DNA of 64,000 nt from UBA4644 sp034933145. GTDB taxonomy: Bacteria > Bacillota > Clostridia > Oscillospirales > Butyricicoccaceae. Under the pieces are notes generated by a model. That model worked only from the letters and a program-made list of their open reading frames with translations. It was not told where the DNA came from and searched no databases. The translations under genes and the position numbers were made by a program. Position 1 is the stretch's first letter. Each line of letters starts with the position of its first letter. Below are positions 8,144 through 15,407 of this stretch, in pieces. The DNA lies in contig JAYFOA010000025.1 in the NCBI GenBank assembly GCA_034933145.1, positions 1 to 64,000 of the forward strand, written 5' to 3'.

Positions 8144-9070
8144 ATGGAACATAAAATTTATGATACAATCATGATTGGCGGCGGCCCGGCGGGTTATTCT
8201 GCCGCGCTCTACGCCGCCCGGGCGGGCCTGTCCGTCCTGGTGCTGGAGATGCTTTCGGCCGGAGGACAGATGGCGACCACCACCCAGGTGGATAATTATC
8301 CCGGTTTTGACGAGGGCGTGGACGGTTATGTGCTGGCGGAAAAGATGCAGAAGGGTGCGGAACGGTTCGGCGCGGAAAGCGTGTTTGCCGAGGTCACCGG
8401 TCTTCGCCTTGACGGGCGGATCAAGACAGTGCAGACATCCGGCGGCGATTATCAGGGAAGGACAGTGATCCTGGCTATGGGCGCGTCCCCCCGGACGATG
8501 GGCCTTCCGGAGGAGGACGCGCTGCGTGGGCGCGGCGTTTCCTACTGTGCCACCTGCGACGGGATGTTCTACCGGGGAAAGACGATTGCCGTATTGGGCG
8601 GCGGAAACTCCGCGGCCGCAGATGCCCTGACGCTGGCGAAGCTGTGCAAGAAGGTCTATCTTGTCCACCGACGGGACACCTTGCGGGCAGACAGCGTCTA
8701 TGACCAGCCTCTTTTGCAGGCGAAAAACATCGAGTTCGTCTGGAATGCACAGGTGACTGCCTTTCTGCATGACGAGACCATCACCGGCGTCGCGTATACG
8801 GACAAGGTTACCGGCGAAAAGCACGAGCTGGCCGTGGACGGCATTTTCGTCGCCGTGGGACGTGCCCCCAACACCGTGCTGACCGAAGGACAGCTGGAGC
8901 TGGATAAGTTCGGATATATTGTGGCGGGAGAAGACACAAAGACCGGCATTCCCGGCGTGTTTGCGGCCGGCGATGTACGGACTAAGCCTCTGCGGCAGAT
9001 TGTCACCGCCGCCGCCGACGGTGCTGTAGCCTCCAAGGCGGCGGAGGAATATCTCGCCGGACTGAAATAA
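8144..9070 (+). CDS. trxB: Thioredoxin reductase
   Basis: 308 residues, the usual length for low-molecular-weight thioredoxin reductase. It has the FAD-binding GGGPAGYSAALYAARAG near residue 11, the redox-active CATC near 135 within VSYCATCDGMF, the NADPH-binding GGGNSAAADAL, and the C-terminal FAD motif GVFAAGDVR. It passes electrons from NADPH to the thioredoxin encoded just upstream. GAGGAG precedes the ATG. A weak hairpin and a better one (9213-9239) follow. Confidence 0.93.
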   Translation: MEHKIYDTIMIGGGPAGYSAALYAARAGLSVLVLEMLSAGGQMATTTQVDNYPGFDEGVDGYVLAEKMQKGAERFGAESVFAEVTGLRLDGRIKTVQTSGGDYQGRTVILAMGASPRTMGLPEEDALRGRGVSYCATCDGMFYRGKTIAVLGGGNSAAADALTLAKLCKKVYLVHRRDTLRADSVYDQPLLQAKNIEFVWNAQVTAFLHDETITGVAYTDKVTGEKHELAVDGIFVAVGRAPNTVLTEGQLELDKFGYIVAGEDTKTGIPGVFAAGDVRTKPLRQIVTAAADGAVASKAAEEYLAGLK

Positions 9071-9103
9071 GCAGCCATCCCATTCTTCAAATAAGTTCAC
9101 AAC

Positions 9104-9135
9104 AGGACGCTCGCGCCAACAATGCGGGCGTCCTT
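9104..9135 (+). terminator. Weak hairpin after trxB
   Basis: AGGACGC pairs with GCGTCCT around a 17-base loop, with only a short T-rich tail. It may act together with the hairpin at 9213-9239. Confidence 0.4.
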
Positions 9136-9212
9136 ATCACACCCATTCAAAAAGCGAAGAATACGCGTGGGGAACGCTCATTTTGAAATATCCACAGTGA
9201 CTGAAAAAGCCT

Positions 9213-9239
9213 GACGGCAGCACCAAGACGCCGTCTTTC
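9213..9239 (+). terminator. Hairpin terminator candidate upstream of the ABC-F promoter
   Basis: GACGGC pairs with GCCGTC and is followed by TTTCC. It insulates trxB from the ABC-F transcription unit. Confidence 0.45.
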
Positions 9240-9241
9240 CC

Positions 9242-9270
9242 TTGCAAATTCATAAAAACTATGCTATCCT
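9242..9270 (+). promoter_or_regulatory. Promoter of the ABC-F gene
   Basis: TTGCAA (9242-9247) and TATCCT (9265-9270) are separated by exactly 17 bases. Transcription from here would create a leader of about 200 bases before the ABC-F start codon. Confidence 0.6.
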
Positions 9271-9288
9271 GTAACCATTACCGAAGAA

Positions 9289-9312
9289 ATGGGTGAAAAG
9301 ATGCGCGAATAA
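9289..9312 (+). other. Seven-codon upstream ORF in the ABC-F leader
   Basis: ATG to TAA encodes MGEKMRE near the 5' end of the predicted transcript. Short leader peptides like this are used by ribosome-stalling attenuators of antibiotic-responsive ABC-F genes. There is no strong ribosome binding site, so its translation is unproven. Confidence 0.35.
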
Positions 9313-9394
9313 TCCGGAGATTCTGACAGACGGAGCCGGGGAGAGTACCTCCACGGCATAGTTCCGTTGCCGGAAACCGGACGACGCGCGGGCG

Positions 9395-9417
9395 GCCCCT
9401 CCAGGGGCGGTCTTTTT
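9395..9417 (+). terminator. First leader terminator
   Basis: GCCCCT pairs with AGGGGC around a 2-base loop, and TTTTT follows within five bases. It lies upstream of the coding region, so it would act as an attenuator. Confidence 0.5.
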
Positions 9418-9426
9418 GCCGCATTT

Positions 9427-9457
9427 GTCCTTTTCCGGCCCGGAAAAGGACTTTTTT
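9427..9457 (+). terminator. Second leader terminator
   Basis: An 11-bp perfect stem (9427-9437 with 9441-9451) is followed directly by six T residues. It ends about 19 bases before the ABC-F start codon, so the gene can only be expressed by read-through or antitermination. Confidence 0.7.
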
Positions 9458-9475
9458 GTTTCGGAGGTAAAATGT

Positions 9476-10996
9476 ATGCTGCAAGTAAATGACCTGTCCA
9501 TCCGTCTTCTGAGGGATGGACGGACGCTGATCGACCATCTTTCCTTCACCCTCGCACCCGGCGACCGGGCCGCCCTGATCGGTGAGGAGGGAGACGGGAA
9601 ATCCACCCTTCTCAAGCTATTGTATGATCCCACCCTGACGGCGGAGTATGCCGAATACGACGGTACGTTCCGGATTGACGGAACCGCCGCCTACCTGCCC
9701 CAGATGCTGCCGTCCGCGCTGCGGGAGAAAAGTCCGGGAGAGCTGCTGAAATCCGCCGATCCCGCCGTCCTTGCGCGCACCGCAGCGCAGCTTTCCCTGC
9801 CGCCGGCGCTATTGCGGGACATGCGGCCCGCCGCCACCCTGTCCGGTGGGGAAAAGGTCAAGCTTCAGCTGCTTCTTTTGCTGCTGAAGGCTCCCGACGT
9901 GCTGCTGCTGGACGAACCCAGCGGAGACCTGGATCTTCCGACCATCGCTTGGCTGCAGGATTATCTTTCCCGCACGCGGCTGCCGGTGCTGTTCGCCTCT
10001 CATGACGGCGCATTGATCCGCACCTCCGCCAACATGCTGATCCATTTGGAGCAGGTACGGCGCAAGACCGTTCCCCGCGCCACAGTGGCGCGGATGGGCT
10101 ATGAAGAATATGCGGAGCGTCGGCAGCTCGGGTTGGAGCGCCAGACCCGCCTGGCCAACAAAGAGCGGGCGGAATTTGAGCAGAAAGAGGCGCGCTGGCG
10201 CAGGATCTATCAGCAGGTAGACGCGGCGCAGGAGAGCATCACCCGCGCCGATCCCGCCGGCGGGCGGCTGCTCAAAAAGAAGATGCATTCCGTCAAGTCT
10301 CAGGGCCGGAGGCTTGCACGGGAGGAAGAAAGTCTGACCGAGGCGGCCGACTTTGAAGAAAGCATCCTGCCACGGTGGGATGCCGCGGTGGCCTTTCCTG
10401 AGGGGAAAACCGCTGTGGATTTTTCGCTTCCCATCCTGCGGGCCGGAGAAAAATTGCTTGCGGAAGATGTCCGGCTGTGCGTCCGCGGCCCGCGAAAGGT
10501 GGGCATCGTCGGGAAAAACGGTGCGGGCAAGACCACCTTGCTCCGCGCTATGGCGGAGACGCTGCTGCCCCGCAGGGATATCCATGCCGCCTATATGCCT
10601 CAGGACTATCGGGACGTCCTGCCTTTAGACAGGACGCCGGTGGATTTTTTGGCGCCCGACGGCGACAAATCGTCGCGCACCTTTGCGCGTACCTGCCTTG
10701 GCAGCATGAAGCTGACGTCCCGTGAGATGGAGCGTCCCGCCGCCGCCCTGTCCGGCGGAACGCAGGCAAAACTGTTGTTTCTCAAGATGATTCTGGACAA
10801 AAGCAATCTTCTCCTGCTTGATGAGCCTACCCGTAATTTCAGCCCCCTGTCCGCTCCGGTGATCCGCGCGATGCTGCGGGACTTCCCCGGCGCGATGATT
10901 GCGGTGTCTCACGACCGGGATTTTCTGGACGAGGTGTGCGAAGAGCTCTGGGAGCTGCGGCCCGAGGGACTGTTCTGCATGCGGCGGACGGTTTAA
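9476..10996 (+). CDS. ABC-F family ATPase (ribosome-protection type)
   Basis: 506 residues with two nucleotide-binding domains and no membrane segment. Domain 1 has GEEGDGKST near 37, LSGGEKV near 122 and LLLDEPSGDLD. A charged helical linker spans about 215-310. Domain 2 has GKNGAGKTT near 345, LSGGTQAK near 425 and LLLDEPTRNFSPLS near 448, where most ABC-F proteins have a NHLD D-loop. ABC-F proteins bind the ribosomal E site; antibiotic-resistance members displace lincosamides, streptogramins, pleuromutilins or macrolides. The attenuator-like leader supports a resistance role, but the drug is not predictable. The ATG at 9476 is chosen with GGAGG nine bases upstream; a 20-codon extension runs through the terminator. 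Confidence 0.85.
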   Translation: MLQVNDLSIRLLRDGRTLIDHLSFTLAPGDRAALIGEEGDGKSTLLKLLYDPTLTAEYAEYDGTFRIDGTAAYLPQMLPSALREKSPGELLKSADPAVLARTAAQLSLPPALLRDMRPAATLSGGEKVKLQLLLLLLKAPDVLLLDEPSGDLDLPTIAWLQDYLSRTRLPVLFASHDGALIRTSANMLIHLEQVRRKTVPRATVARMGYEEYAERRQLGLERQTRLANKERAEFEQKEARWRRIYQQVDAAQESITRADPAGGRLLKKKMHSVKSQGRRLAREEESLTEAADFEESILPRWDAAVAFPEGKTAVDFSLPILRAGEKLLAEDVRLCVRGPRKVGIVGKNGAGKTTLLRAMAETLLPRRDIHAAYMPQDYRDVLPLDRTPVDFLAPDGDKSSRTFARTCLGSMKLTSREMERPAAALSGGTQAKLLFLKMILDKSNLLLLDEPTRNFSPLSAPVIRAMLRDFPGAMIAVSHDRDFLDEVCEELWELRPEGLFCMRRTV

Positions 10997-11021
10997 ACGG
11001 CAGTGAAAGGAATGATTTCTC

Positions 11022-11687
11022 ATGTTTTGTATGGAAACAGATGTTACCCCGCTGGTTGAGGCGCTGAAGGACGCGTTCGGCACGCGGCTGATTTATGTCG
11101 GGCTGCAGGGCAGTTATCTGCGCGGCGAGGCAAAGGAGAGCAGCGACGTGGACATCATGCTGGTGCTGGAAGAGGTGCGGCAGGAAGATCTGGATGCCTA
11201 CCGGGTGCTGCTCTCCCGCATGTCGTGGGGAGCCCTCTCCTGCGGTTTTGTCTGTGGACGGGCGGAACTCGCTTGCTGGAACCGGTTGGAGGTACTTCAT
11301 CTGCTCAATTCGACAAAGGATCTGTATGGCACGCTTGGGTCTCTGGTGCCCGCATATACGGCGGAGGATGTACGGCAGTATGTCAAGCTCTCGGTTGGCA
11401 ATCTATACCATGAGCTGTGCCACCGGTATCTCTATACCTCCCGTGAAAACAGCGTGCAAAAGCTGCCCGCTTCCTGCAAGGCGGTGTTCTTCATTCTGCA
11501 GGACCAGCACTGGCTTCGCACCGGCCGATTTGCCGCCACAAAGGGGGATCTTCTTCCTCTGCTGGGCGGTACGGATAAAGATGTGTTTGAGCTGTCGATT
11601 GAGCTGGCCGCAGGCAAATCGTATGACTTTGACGCCGCGCTCCGCCTGCTGCTTTCCTGGTGCCAAATGACGCTGAAAGCGGCATAG
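11022..11687 (+). CDS. Nucleotidyltransferase-domain protein
   Basis: 221 residues. The N-terminal part has the polymerase-beta-type nucleotidyltransferase motif: GLQGSYLRGEA followed by SSDVDIMLVLE, giving the G-S and D-x-D metal ligands near residues 27-44. The C-terminal half is helical with no clear catalytic motif and could be an HEPN-like or substrate domain. Related proteins include aminoglycoside nucleotidyltransferases and minimal toxin-antitoxin nucleotidyltransferases; substrate and role are unknown here. It starts 26 bases after the ABC-F gene and may be co-transcribed with it. Confidence 0.75.
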   Translation: MFCMETDVTPLVEALKDAFGTRLIYVGLQGSYLRGEAKESSDVDIMLVLEEVRQEDLDAYRVLLSRMSWGALSCGFVCGRAELACWNRLEVLHLLNSTKDLYGTLGSLVPAYTAEDVRQYVKLSVGNLYHELCHRYLYTSRENSVQKLPASCKAVFFILQDQHWLRTGRFAATKGDLLPLLGGTDKDVFELSIELAAGKSYDFDAALRLLLSWCQMTLKAA

Positions 11688-11738
11688 TCCCGCAGTGCGG
11701 CTGCATACGCATTTTCGCTTTTTTATTGATTACATTTG

Positions 11739-11747
11739 TGATATAAT
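11739..11747 (+). promoter_or_regulatory. Extended -10 promoter of the mscS-family gene
   Basis: TG-A-TATAAT with a perfect -10 box (11742-11747). The -35 region is only a T-rich stretch. It lies 35 bases before the start codon. Confidence 0.5.
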
Positions 11748-11781
11748 ATCTAAATAACGTCATATATAAGGGGCAATCGAT

Positions 11782-12621
11782 ATGGACATTTCCGCCACGA
11801 TGGCGGCCGCACAGACCGCCGAAAGTGAAGGAAAATCTTTTCTTGATATTCTGCAGAAGCAATCGGTGCAGACTATTTTGTTCACACTGCTTATCTTCCT
11901 GATCGGATGGTTCCTGATCAAATATGCCGTCCGGCTGATGGATCGGGTTCTGTCCCGGCATCAGACACTGGATCACAGCGTACGCATGGTCGTGCTGAAG
12001 GCGCTGCGAGCGGTGCTGGTCTTTCTTTTGGCGCTCACCTGTGCCGATCGGCTGGGGCTTCCCACAACCTCTCTCCTAACGCTGGTTGGTGCGCTGGGCC
12101 TGGCCTTTTCGCTGGCGCTGCAGAGCAGCCTGTCAAATCTGGCGGGCGGCATCTTCATTTTGACCACCAAGCCCTTTGTCACGGGCGACTATATCGAAGT
12201 GGCGGGGCAGGGCGGAACCGTGACCCAAATCGGCTTTATCCACACCCGGCTCAATACGATCGAAAACAAACAGATTTACATTCCCAATGGAACGGTTTCT
12301 TCTTCGACGATCACCAACTATTCCCATGAAGATCGGCGGCAGCTGGACATCAACATCCCCGTGCCGTATGACTGCAGCCTGAAGGAGGCCCGCAAGGTTA
12401 TCGAAACGGTTGTTTCCGCCGACGAGCGGGTACTTGAAACGCCGTATATCCGAACCTGGGACTTAAACGCCTCTGCCGTCAACATCAAGGTCCGCGTCTG
12501 GTGCCTGGCAAAGGATTTGTGGGAGCTGCGTTCCGCGCTGCTGGAAAATATCAAGATCGAACTGGACGAGGCGCACATCTCCATCCCCTTTGACCAGTTG
12601 GACGTGCATCTCAAGCAGTGA
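11782..12621 (+). CDS. MscS-family mechanosensitive channel
   Basis: 279 residues, the size of small-conductance MscS. There are three membrane helices at roughly 29-50, 70-90 and 93-115. The third is the pore helix with the Gly/Ala packing pattern GALGLAFSLALQ and SSLSNLAGG. A beta domain follows (KPFVTGDYIEV, VTQIGFIHTRLNTIENKQ, YIPNG), then the alpha/beta C-terminal part. It releases small solutes on hypo-osmotic shock through the cytoplasmic membrane. The stop codon overlaps the GTG start of the adenine methylase, which begins a closely spaced five-gene run. Confidence 0.92.
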   Translation: MDISATMAAAQTAESEGKSFLDILQKQSVQTILFTLLIFLIGWFLIKYAVRLMDRVLSRHQTLDHSVRMVVLKALRAVLVFLLALTCADRLGLPTTSLLTLVGALGLAFSLALQSSLSNLAGGIFILTTKPFVTGDYIEVAGQGGTVTQIGFIHTRLNTIENKQIYIPNGTVSSSTITNYSHEDRRQLDINIPVPYDCSLKEARKVIETVVSADERVLETPYIRTWDLNASAVNIKVRVWCLAKDLWELRSALLENIKIELDEAHISIPFDQLDVHLKQ

Positions 12622-13709
12622 GCGGGGAATCCTATTTCACCGCGCAGCTGATCACCTGTCTCGGGAACAAGCGGACGCTGACCCCCTATCTCCTCTCGGC
12701 GGCTGACCGCGTGCGTGCGGCGCTGGGACGGGATTTGCTGGCGGTGGGTGATCTGTTTTCCGGCTCAGGTGCGGCGGCGCGGGTGCTGAAGACCCGCGCG
12801 TCCCGCCTGGTGGTCAATGACCTGGAGCGGTATGCCGAGGTGCTTAGCCGGTGCTACCTCTCCAATGCGGCCGACCGGGATGAAGGGGCGCTGCGCGACA
12901 GCTATGCGCGGCTGCGTAACCTGATGGAAGGCCCGCTGGAAAGCGGTTTTCTCACCGAACTGTATGCACCGGAGGACGACCGGAATATCCGTCCGGGCGA
13001 GCGGGTTTTTTACACCAACCGCAACGCGCGGTATCTTGATACCTGCCGGCAGGCTATCGCCGCCCTGCCGGAATGTCAGCAGCCCTTCTTCCTCGCCCCG
13101 CTGCTGGCGGAAGCGTCGGTCAAGACCAATACCTCCGGCGTCTTCAAGGGATTTTATAAGGATGTCCGCGGTATTGGAAAATTCGGCGGCGCAGGGGAAA
13201 ACGCGCTCTCCCGCGTCATGGCGGATATCGCGCTGCCGTTTCCGGTTTTTGGGGTGCATGATTGCCCGGTGGAGATTTATCGTGAGGATGCAGGCGCACT
13301 GGCAAAATCCCTGCCGCCGCTGGATCTTTTGTATCTGGACCCACCGTATAACCAACATCCTTACGGCTCCAACTATTTCATGCTCAATCTGCTGTGCGAC
13401 TATCGGCGGCCGGAGCGTCTCTCCCGTGTTTCCGGCATCCCGGAGGGCTGGAACCGCAGCGACTACAACCGCCGGAAGGCGGCGCTGCCCGCGCTTCTCC
13501 GCCTTTGCGGGGATGCGCAGGCCAGATATATTTTACTTTCGTTCAATTCAGAAGGATTTGTGGAAAAGGATGTGCTGCTTGCCTCCCTGTCGCAGCTTGG
13601 CGAAACGGAAGTGACCGAGATTCGCTATAACGCGTTCCGCGGCTCCCGTAATTTGCATCAGCGCCCGATCCATGTGAAGGAATACCTGTTTCTCATCAGG
13701 AAAGGATGA
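12618..13709 (+). CDS. D12-class DNA adenine N6-methyltransferase, orphan
   Basis: 363 residues. The SAM-binding motif VGDLFSGSGAAARV is near residue 42 and the catalytic motif LLYLDPPYNQHPYGSN is near 238, in the order typical of D12 (alpha-group) adenine methylases. The start is a GTG overlapping the MscS stop as GTGA, so translation is coupled. No restriction endonuclease or phage gene is nearby, so it is an orphan methylase embedded among housekeeping genes. It could modify the chromosome for regulation or protect against incoming nucleases; the target site cannot be read from sequence. Confidence 0.85.
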   Translation: MSGESYFTAQLITCLGNKRTLTPYLLSAADRVRAALGRDLLAVGDLFSGSGAAARVLKTRASRLVVNDLERYAEVLSRCYLSNAADRDEGALRDSYARLRNLMEGPLESGFLTELYAPEDDRNIRPGERVFYTNRNARYLDTCRQAIAALPECQQPFFLAPLLAEASVKTNTSGVFKGFYKDVRGIGKFGGAGENALSRVMADIALPFPVFGVHDCPVEIYREDAGALAKSLPPLDLLYLDPPYNQHPYGSNYFMLNLLCDYRRPERLSRVSGIPEGWNRSDYNRRKAALPALLRLCGDAQARYILLSFNSEGFVEKDVLLASLSQLGETEVTEIRYNAFRGSRNLHQRPIHVKEYLFLIRKG

Positions 13710-13713
13710 TCCC

Positions 13714-14562
13714 ATGCAGTATTTTTCAATCGAAAAAATGAATAAACTGTCCCGGACGCCGGGCGAATTCGTCGCCGATTGCGAACGCGACTATGACCAG
13801 AAAATCCTAGAGGCTGCCCGGTATATCCTGAAAACGGCCGATACGCGGCCGCTGGTACTGCTGTCCGGTCCTTCCGGCAGCGGAAAGACGACCACGGCCC
13901 GGCGGATCGAAGCGCTTCTGGACGGTTGGGGACATGAGACCCATACGTTGTCCATGGATAACTATTTTTACCGCCGGGAGGACGGCGTACTCCCTCTGGA
14001 CGAAGAGGGACAGCCCGATCTGGAATCCCCTTTGTGCATCGATATCGAGCTGCTGAAAAGCCATCTTGGCCGGATCGCGGCGGGCGAGCCTATTGAAATG
14101 CCCACCTTTGATTTCGCCAACCAGAAGCGTGCAGAGAAGACCGTGCCGCTTTATCGCCGGCCGGGTGAGATTGTCGTGATGGAGGGTATTCATGCGCTCA
14201 ATACGGAGGTTGTGGGTGAAAAGATCCTTTCCGATCTGGCCACCGGTATCTATGTCAGCGTTCGCACCCGTGTGACGGATGACTGCGGATATGTTCTGCA
14301 CCCGTCCAAGGTGCGGCTGGCCCGCCGTCTGCTGCGGGACCGTACCGGCCGGGGAATGGATTTTGCCTCCACAGTGGAGCGGCTGCAGAGCGTCTACCGC
14401 GACGAGCTGTTGGACGGCCTTTCCGGGGTAGATCCCGTACTGCTGGAAGACACAGGGGTTTCCGATCTTCTGCCGATGCTGAAAAAGATGACACCGGTTC
14501 TCCGGAAACTGGTTCCGGAGAATTCCATGATCCGTGAGTTTATCGGGAGGAACGAGAAATGA
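13714..14562 (+). CDS. Uridine kinase-like nucleoside kinase
   Basis: 282 residues. A short N-terminal segment precedes a phosphoribulokinase/uridine-kinase P-loop domain with LSGPSGSGKTTTARRIEALL around 50-69, followed by SMDNYFYRRED and a basic region VRLARRLLRDR. The family transfers phosphate from ATP to a nucleoside or related substrate. The N-terminus is shorter than in the TGS-domain threonyl-tRNA-synthetase-like kinases of Clostridia. GGAAAGGATG provides the ribosome binding site; the stop overlaps the next start as ATGA. Confidence 0.8.
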   Translation: MQYFSIEKMNKLSRTPGEFVADCERDYDQKILEAARYILKTADTRPLVLLSGPSGSGKTTTARRIEALLDGWGHETHTLSMDNYFYRREDGVLPLDEEGQPDLESPLCIDIELLKSHLGRIAAGEPIEMPTFDFANQKRAEKTVPLYRRPGEIVVMEGIHALNTEVVGEKILSDLATGIYVSVRTRVTDDCGYVLHPSKVRLARRLLRDRTGRGMDFASTVERLQSVYRDELLDGLSGVDPVLLEDTGVSDLLPMLKKMTPVLRKLVPENSMIREFIGRNEK

Positions 14563-15407
14563 AAAGGAAGCCAATCCGTGTACTGGCGCTGCTGCTGTGC
14601 GCGCTGATGCTGCTGGCTCTGTGCGCTTGCAAGCATACGGAGACACCGCCGACGGATGATCCGGGCTCGGAAAATCCGGATGATCCCTCTGTCCCGGTCG
14701 GTCCGGGAACGCCCGACGTGCCGTCTGAAGGGCCGCAGCCGGTAACCTGTACCGATCAAACTCTGGAAAAGACCCTATCTGACGATCAGAACAATGAACT
14801 GATCTCTCTGAAGTTAACTGTGCCTATGCCGGAAGGGCTGACCGCCGCGCAGCAGTACTATACCGACTGGCTCAACGATACAGAATACTATTGTTCGCTG
14901 GAGCAGGAGGACGCGGCCGCTCTCCGGGATACCATGCTGCAGATGGGCGGTATCTTTGTCCCCTATACATATGAGGCAAGTTATGAGCTTCTGCGTAACG
15001 ACGGAGTTTTGCTGTCGGTCTATCGGGACTATTACACCAACACCGGCGGCGTTCATCCCAATATTTCCACCATGGCGGAGACCTTTGTGGTCGATAGCGG
15101 CGCGCGGTTGGTTCTGGACGACGTATTTACCGTACCCGCCGATCAGTATCTGTCCCGGCTGAAAGAACTCATTCTGCCCATGATGGATGCAAAGGAGCAG
15201 CAGTTCGGCGATACGCTGTATATGGACGGCGTCCGAGATACGCTGATGGAAATTTATGACCCGCAGAATTTCGCCTTGACGGATGACAGCTTGCTGGTCT
15301 TTTTCCCGACCTATGCGCTGGCATCCTATGCCGCCGGCATTCAGGAATTTTATATCCCGCTGTCCGACCTTTCCGATATTTTAAACTCCTCATGGACAGC
15401 CCAGTAA
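14559..15407 (+). CDS. Lipoprotein with DUF3298 (RsiV-like) domain
   Basis: 282 residues. A signal peptide ends in the lipobox LCAC (cysteine near residue 24), followed by a Pro/Asp/Gly-rich linker to about residue 60. Residues 70-180 resemble DUF4163 and residues 190-275 resemble DUF3298, with the typical NTGGVHPN and DDVF phrases. These two domains occur together in lipoproteins and in RsiV-type anti-sigma factors, where they bind lysozyme. No sigma factor gene is adjacent, so a lysozyme role is only a possibility. It overlaps the next gene by 16 bases. Confidence 0.75.
   Translation: MKRKPIRVLALLLCALMLLALCACKHTETPPTDDPGSENPDDPSVPVGPGTPDVPSEGPQPVTCTDQTLEKTLSDDQNNELISLKLTVPMPEGLTAAQQYYTDWLNDTEYYCSLEQEDAAALRDTMLQMGGIFVPYTYEASYELLRNDGVLLSVYRDYYTNTGGVHPNISTMAETFVVDSGARLVLDDVFTVPADQYLSRLKELILPMMDAKEQQFGDTLYMDGVRDTLMEIYDPQNFALTDDSLLVFFPTYALASYAAGIQEFYIPLSDLSDILNSSWTAQ

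Larger units (their letters stand above)
9277..9475 (+). promoter_or_regulatory. Putative transcription-attenuation leader of the ABC-F gene
   Basis: The interval between promoter and start codon holds a short ORF, several nested GC-rich inverted repeats (around 9330-9380) and two successive intrinsic terminators (9395-9417 and 9427-9457). The second ends just before the ribosome binding site GGAGG. I could not match it to a named riboswitch class. Drug-induced attenuation is known for other ABC-F genes, such as vmlR in Bacillus and lmo0919 in Listeria. Confidence 0.55.

Noticed and set aside
7691..9100. 469-codon minus-strand frame opposite trx and trxB
   Set aside because: Thioredoxin and thioredoxin reductase are unmistakable on the plus strand.
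9277..9475. Known riboswitch or T-box in the ABC-F leader
   Set aside because: A GAGAGTA motif recalls T-box stem I, but no T-box GGTGG-ACCGCG sequence and no match to other conserved riboswitch cores was found.
11022..11687. Toxin-antitoxin nucleotidyltransferase pair
   Set aside because: There is no adjacent small antitoxin or HEPN gene; the upstream gene is the ABC-F ATPase and the downstream one is mscS.
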